64,000 nt of DNA. Origin: Udeniomyces pyricola. Lineage: Eukaryota > Basidiomycota > Tremellomycetes > Cystofilobasidiales > Mrakiaceae. Where the stretch lies: positions 1,140,108 to 1,204,107 of the forward strand of contig BCIK01000002.1 in the NCBI GenBank assembly GCA_039545295.1. Direction: 5' to 3'. Under the pieces are notes generated by a model, which was not told the origin of the DNA, ran no database searches, and was given only the letters and a program-made list of their open reading frames with translations. Positions 59,715 to 64,000 of the stretch are shown piece after piece. Numbering within the stretch: position 1 is the stretch's first letter; every line of letters starts with the position of its first letter. The translations under genes and the position numbers were made by a program.

Positions 59715-61301
59715 TTAGAGCCGGTCGGAATCCACCCGGGGGTCGAGCTTGTTCGCGACACTGCTGTTGTGAACAGGCTGGACGCCATCCTTGCCAGTGT
59801 GATGGTTCTTGTCAGCTGAGAGAAAGAAAGCACAAGAGTATCATCAGGGTGTTGGGAGGAAGACACGTCAAGGAAAAATGCATGTCAACATTTGAGCGCG
59901 TCAAATCATCGGGCCACAACCTATTCCCAGCATACACACAGGCATACTTACTCTTAGCGACGCCATGAGTGGACGAGGGCGATCCGTGGGTGAGATCAGT
60001 GGCTCCTCCAGCGACCTTGGGGGTACCAGAGTAGAACGCGTGCTGGTGGCTGTCAGCTCCGTGCGATCGGCCGGGTCCAGAGAGCTTGGCTCGGAACTCC
60101 TCCATCGTCATCGCGGGAAGGACAGTAGACTCGTGAACTGATTGCAAGAAAAGAGAGAGCGGATGAGCACAGGGAAGCTGGGCTAGATACAGTAACGAAA
60201 GAGAAAGGTTTTATGATCTTCTCACCGATCGGAGCCTCGTGAATGCGCTCGTGAATGGGGATGATGGTGTGGACGGTCTTGGCAGCAATAGTCTCCTTCT
60301 GGATGACGGGCTGGATGTACTCGTGAACCTGTGAGGGAGAATAATCAACCTCGATGAGCCCATGTATGCTCGGACGAGCCAGTCGTGGCATAAACGAGAC
60401 AACGTACGTGGTGGTGAAGGTGTTCGTTGACCGAAACACCGACGTGAGCCGAAGTCCTCTGGGTCTCGGCGACGACTAGTGAGAATAAAAACAGGATGGT
60501 CGAGGCGAAGTTGGATGATGAGAGCGTCAGCGAGGGCGGAACGAGTTGAGATGCCAAAGCTTCGCAAACCAAGGCGAACGTCGACGTCATTGTCTCCCCG
60601 CGTTCCAATCGGTCCCTCCCCAGCCACGCCATCCAAACGAGTGCGCCGCTGCAAGGACAAGCTAGATATCACACTTGGCCATGAGGAGACTCACCTCGAG
60701 TGGCCTTGTGCTGGTTCTGGAGAGCAAGGAGTCGGGCCCTGTGGTCCTCGTCCATCTCGGTCACAATCTCTCGCGAGACCTCGGGAACAACGACGGTCTC
60801 GTGCTGGGTGGGGAGAACCTCCTTGTGAGCGATGGGCTGGACTCGGTGCTGGTGGCTGAGGTGAGAAAGCGAGCATGTCAGACGAAGTAGCTCGGGGAGA
60901 ATGACCAGAGAGTAAAAGTATGAAAGGAGATGATGACGAAGAGAAAACCCGTAAGGAGAGGCACGATAGTGACAACGTGCCTCCTCCCCGGTGGTCTAGC
61001 AACGGGATACGTCATAAGAGTGAGCTACTTACTGGTGAATGTGCCTCTCACGGTCGATGGCCTCGGCAGTCTCGACGTGCTCGTGGGGCAGGATTCGCTC
61101 CTGAACGACCTCGGGCATGACCTAGAGGAAACAGACGTACCAAAGGGGGGGGGGGGGGGGGGNGGGGGNGATCGTCAGCATATATGGAGGTGAATAGATC
61201 CAAGAGGAGTAGGAAGAAGAAAACTCGATGCTGACCTCGCTGCAGACTTCAGTGCTGTCGCTCTTGGCGTGCTTGGTGAGGAAAGATTGGACGCGCTCCA
61301 T
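59715..61301 (-). CDS. His-rich conserved fungal protein, allergen-like family
   Basis: A protein type widespread in filamentous fungi and basidiomycetes; its biochemical function is unknown. The ATG at 61301 opens exon 1 (61301-61236, ERVQSFLTKHAKSDSTEVCS). Exon 2 starts at 61121 and reads EVVQERILPHEHVETAEAID. It leads to the family pattern of short His-rich, Gln-rich segments: HIHHHQHRVQPIAHKEVLPT, EVSREIVTEMDEDHRARLLA, then VNEHLHHHVHEYIQPVIQKE, TVHTIIPIHERIHEAPI and STVLPAMTMEEFRAKL. The end is Ser/His/Gly-rich (SHGADSHQHAFYSGTPK), stop at 59715. The repeated blocks H-x-H-H-x-H-x(n)-Q-P-I/V look like duplicated metal-binding or coiled segments. No signal peptide is seen, so an intracellular location is likely. 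A G run with N calls lies in intron 1. Confidence 0.8.
61147..61170 (+). repeat. G homopolymer with ambiguous bases
   Basis: About 24 G on +, interrupted by two N calls, lie in the first intron of the His-rich protein gene. The length is unreliable. Confidence 0.85.
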
Positions 61302-63370
61302 GTTGATTGATGAGTGGTGGGATAAAGGGATGGGTTGGGGTTGGATGGGATAGAGAAGAGGGCGAGGAAAGGTTGTAAGAAGTCGATGATGATGGGCAAA
61401 CGATGAAGCCAACCAATTAAAGCCACATGCAGACAGGTCTAGGTCGAGACAAGTCTAGACCTTGGATAGGCCTCGCAGCCATTCGCTCATGATCCTGATC
61501 GATGACGTCCTTTGTGCTGATTGCCAGCTGCTCGCTCGACGCGCTCATCGTCCATCATCACGCATCATATTGCATCCATCATCATCCAAGGGATGGCACC
61601 AGATCTATCTCCATCACCATCCAGAAATAATAATAATACGTTATCCTCCATGTCGATCTACAACTCGACCCCCAAACGTCATCATCAATCGACAGCCGCG
61701 CTCATCGTTGGGTTTCTCTGCCTGAAGGTTTCTAAACGGGCTGCATGATAGTATTCAACTATCCATTCAACACATCACTAACACTGCTCACCTGACCGAC
61801 CGTTCTCGCCGGCTGCTTGCCACTGACTGACTGCCACGTACTCAACGACAGCTCGATTTCGGTCCAATATGACGATGGGGGCCGATCAACATAGAGACCT
61901 GCTTCATCCACACAGTTGTTGTCCTGATCTCTGCTGATCCTACGCATGCTCTTACTGCTCGGCACGCACGTGTACGTACAGTTGCACTTCACAGCTCGCA
62001 GCCATCGACATCCTATGCTCAAGGTCACCCTGCAAGATGATCCCTCATCGTGCCATCAAGATGTGTAGTGATCGAAACAACAACCTGCATCACCAGTTCG
62101 CCTCCATCGGTCACCCACTAACGCTCACGCTCCTGCTTGCAGAGTGGCTGGATACGTCATACATAATCTCTTCGATCCTAAATGGTCTCAGCGGGTGCCG
62201 GGGGTCTTCATCTATTCTGCCCACGAGACTTTGCATCCAAAGCACGGTCCGGTGGCCGGTGAGATGCATCGCCTCAGGGTCTCACCCTAACGGGCCATAA
62301 GCCACACAATGGGCGTACAAGACACAGCTCGTCTGCTGCATTATACCAAGTTCTTTCGAAATGACTGGAGTCCTCGGGTGGTTTTAGGTCATAAACATAC
62401 CCAGGATAGCTGCCGTCCTAGAGACCACGTCGACATTTTTCTGGATGCACTCCTTGTCCCTATTACGGGCTATACACGATTCATCAGCAAAGACCCATCC
62501 CACGTGTCTATCGAGCAGATATCTGATCGGTCAATCAAGCGAACTATCAACCTCAACGCTCAAGTTCCAACGACTCAACGGACCCCCCCCCCGCCCCCGT
62601 CAGTGACGCTGTGCGGGCACACCGAGGACTCTAGCTAGGTCATGTTAGCGCCAGGATATAGCCCAGTCTGGTACCTCTGATAACCTTTCATCAATGTTCC
62701 TATCAGGAGATCATCACTTCATCGGGTGTGGGGCTGGATGTATCGGTCGGATCGACGGCAGTTGCAACTCTCATGATGTCGGACGACTTGGTCGCCTTTC
62801 TGTCAGAAACGGCGCTAGCTGGTCCATCTCACTCGGTTGTTTGTTGTGTAGCGAGGTGAGAAGGCGGGGTCGAATATAACGGCTTAGACACACTGGGTTG
62901 GTGGTATGGATGCAGATTGACAGTACTAGCCGGTCTCGGACGTGCAGATGGCGCAGGCAAGCCAGCACGTACGTGGACTGTCGTCGAGGGTTGATGGGGG
63001 ATGAAGTTGAGGGCGAAGATGTAGGATGTGATGTTAGGATGATGATAGGCGCAAACGAACAGAAAAAGTTGCTGAAGAATTGAGCAGAGTGAGATTGACA
63101 AGAAAATAAAGAGGAAGAAGAAGAAGAAAAAGGAGAAGGAAGAAGAAAAAAAAAAGAAGAAAAAAAAAACGGGCATGTCAATGATCATCTCTGATCTCTC
63201 ACATGAACCTGGATGAACCATTTCCCGTTGTGTTCGCTCGCTCCAGCTCCACCAACAGCAGTAACTCTGCACTCACCCACCTCCTCCCAGCTTCGACCTC
63301 TTCCTCTTCCCCCTCCTCCTCCCCCTTCCCCCTTCCCGTTCCTCACCCCCCCTTCCCTTTCCTTTTCAGC
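61302..63370. other. Intergenic region between two divergent genes
   Basis: A 2.1 kb stretch with no supported gene. It contains a C-rich tract at 62581-62598 and an A/AAG-rich purine tract near 63115-63170. From about 63240 it becomes a CT-rich leader that runs into the SmD1 start codon. The long frames over the purine tract are poly-Phe or poly-Lys artefacts. Confidence 0.55.
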
Positions 63371-63919
63371 ATGAAGCTCGTTAGGTTTGTCCGCCAGCTC
63401 CCATCGACTCATGTCCAACACCCATCCCGGACCCCCTTCCCGTCGTCTGTTGCTGCGACTCGCTTTTGCGCTCTCCTCTGCTCCTGTCGCGCGTGCAAAC
63501 CATCATCCTGGCTTGTCTCCCTCCACCTTGCCCATCGCTATTCGATGGCCTGCTGCTCATCTATCCATACATCCACACACTTACACCTCATCCCCCATGG
63601 CCTCACGCTCATCATCAACTGACACCTCCAAACCCTCTTCTTACGCGCTTTTCCCGCTTTGGCATGTCTCTCTGCCTCGCCATCTTTGTCACGCGTCCTC
63701 ACCTACTCTTCCTTTCCCCTTCACTTCTCGCGCTCCTCCCCGGTCATTCCACTCCAATACTTTCTCATGGCAAACCCCGCTCATTTCCCATCCAACTCAA
63801 ACCCAACCTTTTCTAATCAAACGCGACTGGCCGCGCATCCAGATTCTTGATGAAGCTCGGCAACGAGACCGTTACGATCGAGCTCAAGAATGGAACCATC
63901 GTCCACGGCACCATCACTG
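63371..63919 (+). CDS. SMD1: Spliceosomal Sm protein SmD1, 5' part
   Basis: SmD1 is one of the seven Sm-ring subunits that bind the U-rich Sm site of U1, U2, U4 and U5 snRNAs in the nucleus. Exon 1 is only 14 nt (63371-63384, MKLV plus part of an Arg codon). After a 458-nt intron, exon 2 (63843-63919) encodes [20 protein letters not shown] and HGTITG, which is the Sm1 motif and nearly identical to SmD1 of other eukaryotes. The phases join exactly. The donor GTTCGT follows at 63920 and the rest of the gene lies beyond the window end. The first intron is unusually long for this window and C/T-rich. Confidence 0.94.
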
Positions 63920-64000
63920 GTTCGTTTTTATCTCTCTCTCTCTCCTCTTCTGTACTTGTTTTTGCTATAGCTGCATACCATCGAAGGGTCTGTAGAGCCC

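Noticed and set aside
62771..63272. Overlapping minus-strand frames with poly-Phe and poly-Ser
   Set aside because: They come from the A/AAG-rich purine tract and from the C/T-rich leader of the SmD1 gene; no domain.

Overview
The window is nuclear DNA of a fungus, most likely a basidiomycete. The genes are split by many short GT-AG introns (mostly about 50 to 250 nt, with GTGAGT, GTAAGT or GTACGT donors). The gene set is fungal: a WOPR regulator, a chitin deacetylase, a galactosyltransferase-like enzyme, a Dal5-type transporter and a D-amino-acid oxidase. I cannot fix the lineage further from sequence alone. No tRNA, rRNA, CRISPR array, phage or intact transposon was seen.

Layout, left to right: a GAGGAT microsatellite at the edge; a forkhead transcription factor (+, about 1.45-5.68 kb); a tentative small unknown gene (-, 7.3-8.2 kb); a very large, intron-dense separase gene (-, 9.35-20.08 kb); a 2.9 kb gene-poor stretch; a Ser-rich unknown protein (+, 22.96-24.51 kb); an anion:cation symporter-family MFS transporter (-, 25.15-27.83 kb) peppered with ambiguous bases; a GT31-type glycosyltransferase (-, 28.94-31.13 kb); an APH-fold kinase-like protein (+, 32.08-34.0 kb); a 2.8 kb gene-poor stretch; a WOPR-domain regulator of 1,053 aa (+, 36.81-40.65 kb); a small secreted Cys-rich protein (-, 41.51-42.39 kb); a Sec12-like ER protein (+, 43.26-45.70 kb); an Oxr1/TLDc protein (+, 46.28-49.09 kb); a D-amino-acid oxidase (-, 49.86-51.54 kb); a secreted polysaccharide (chitin) deacetylase (+, 52.76-54.05 kb); an aldehyde dehydrogenase (-, 55.41-58.49 kb); a His-rich conserved fungal protein (-, 59.72-61.30 kb); and the first two exons of the spliceosomal SmD1 gene (+, from 63.37 kb, cut by the window end).

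The genes do not form a pathway or cluster. This looks like ordinary chromosome with mixed housekeeping genes (SmD1, Sec12, separase, Oxr1), regulators (forkhead, WOPR), and metabolic, cell-surface and secreted genes. The more unusual content is between and inside genes. There is a 51-base pure C run and many other C/G homopolymers in introns and intergenic DNA. A dispersed repeat unit is shared by two upstream regions 11 kb apart. There is a 177-bp inverted-repeat element downstream of the deacetylase, tandem 16-bp repeats ahead of the forkhead gene, and an 11-nt micro-exon inside the WOPR domain. I found no convincing undescribed multi-gene system.

Exon boundaries were placed by hand from splice-site consensus, reading-phase agreement and protein-family similarity. 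They are good at domain level but individual junctions may be off.
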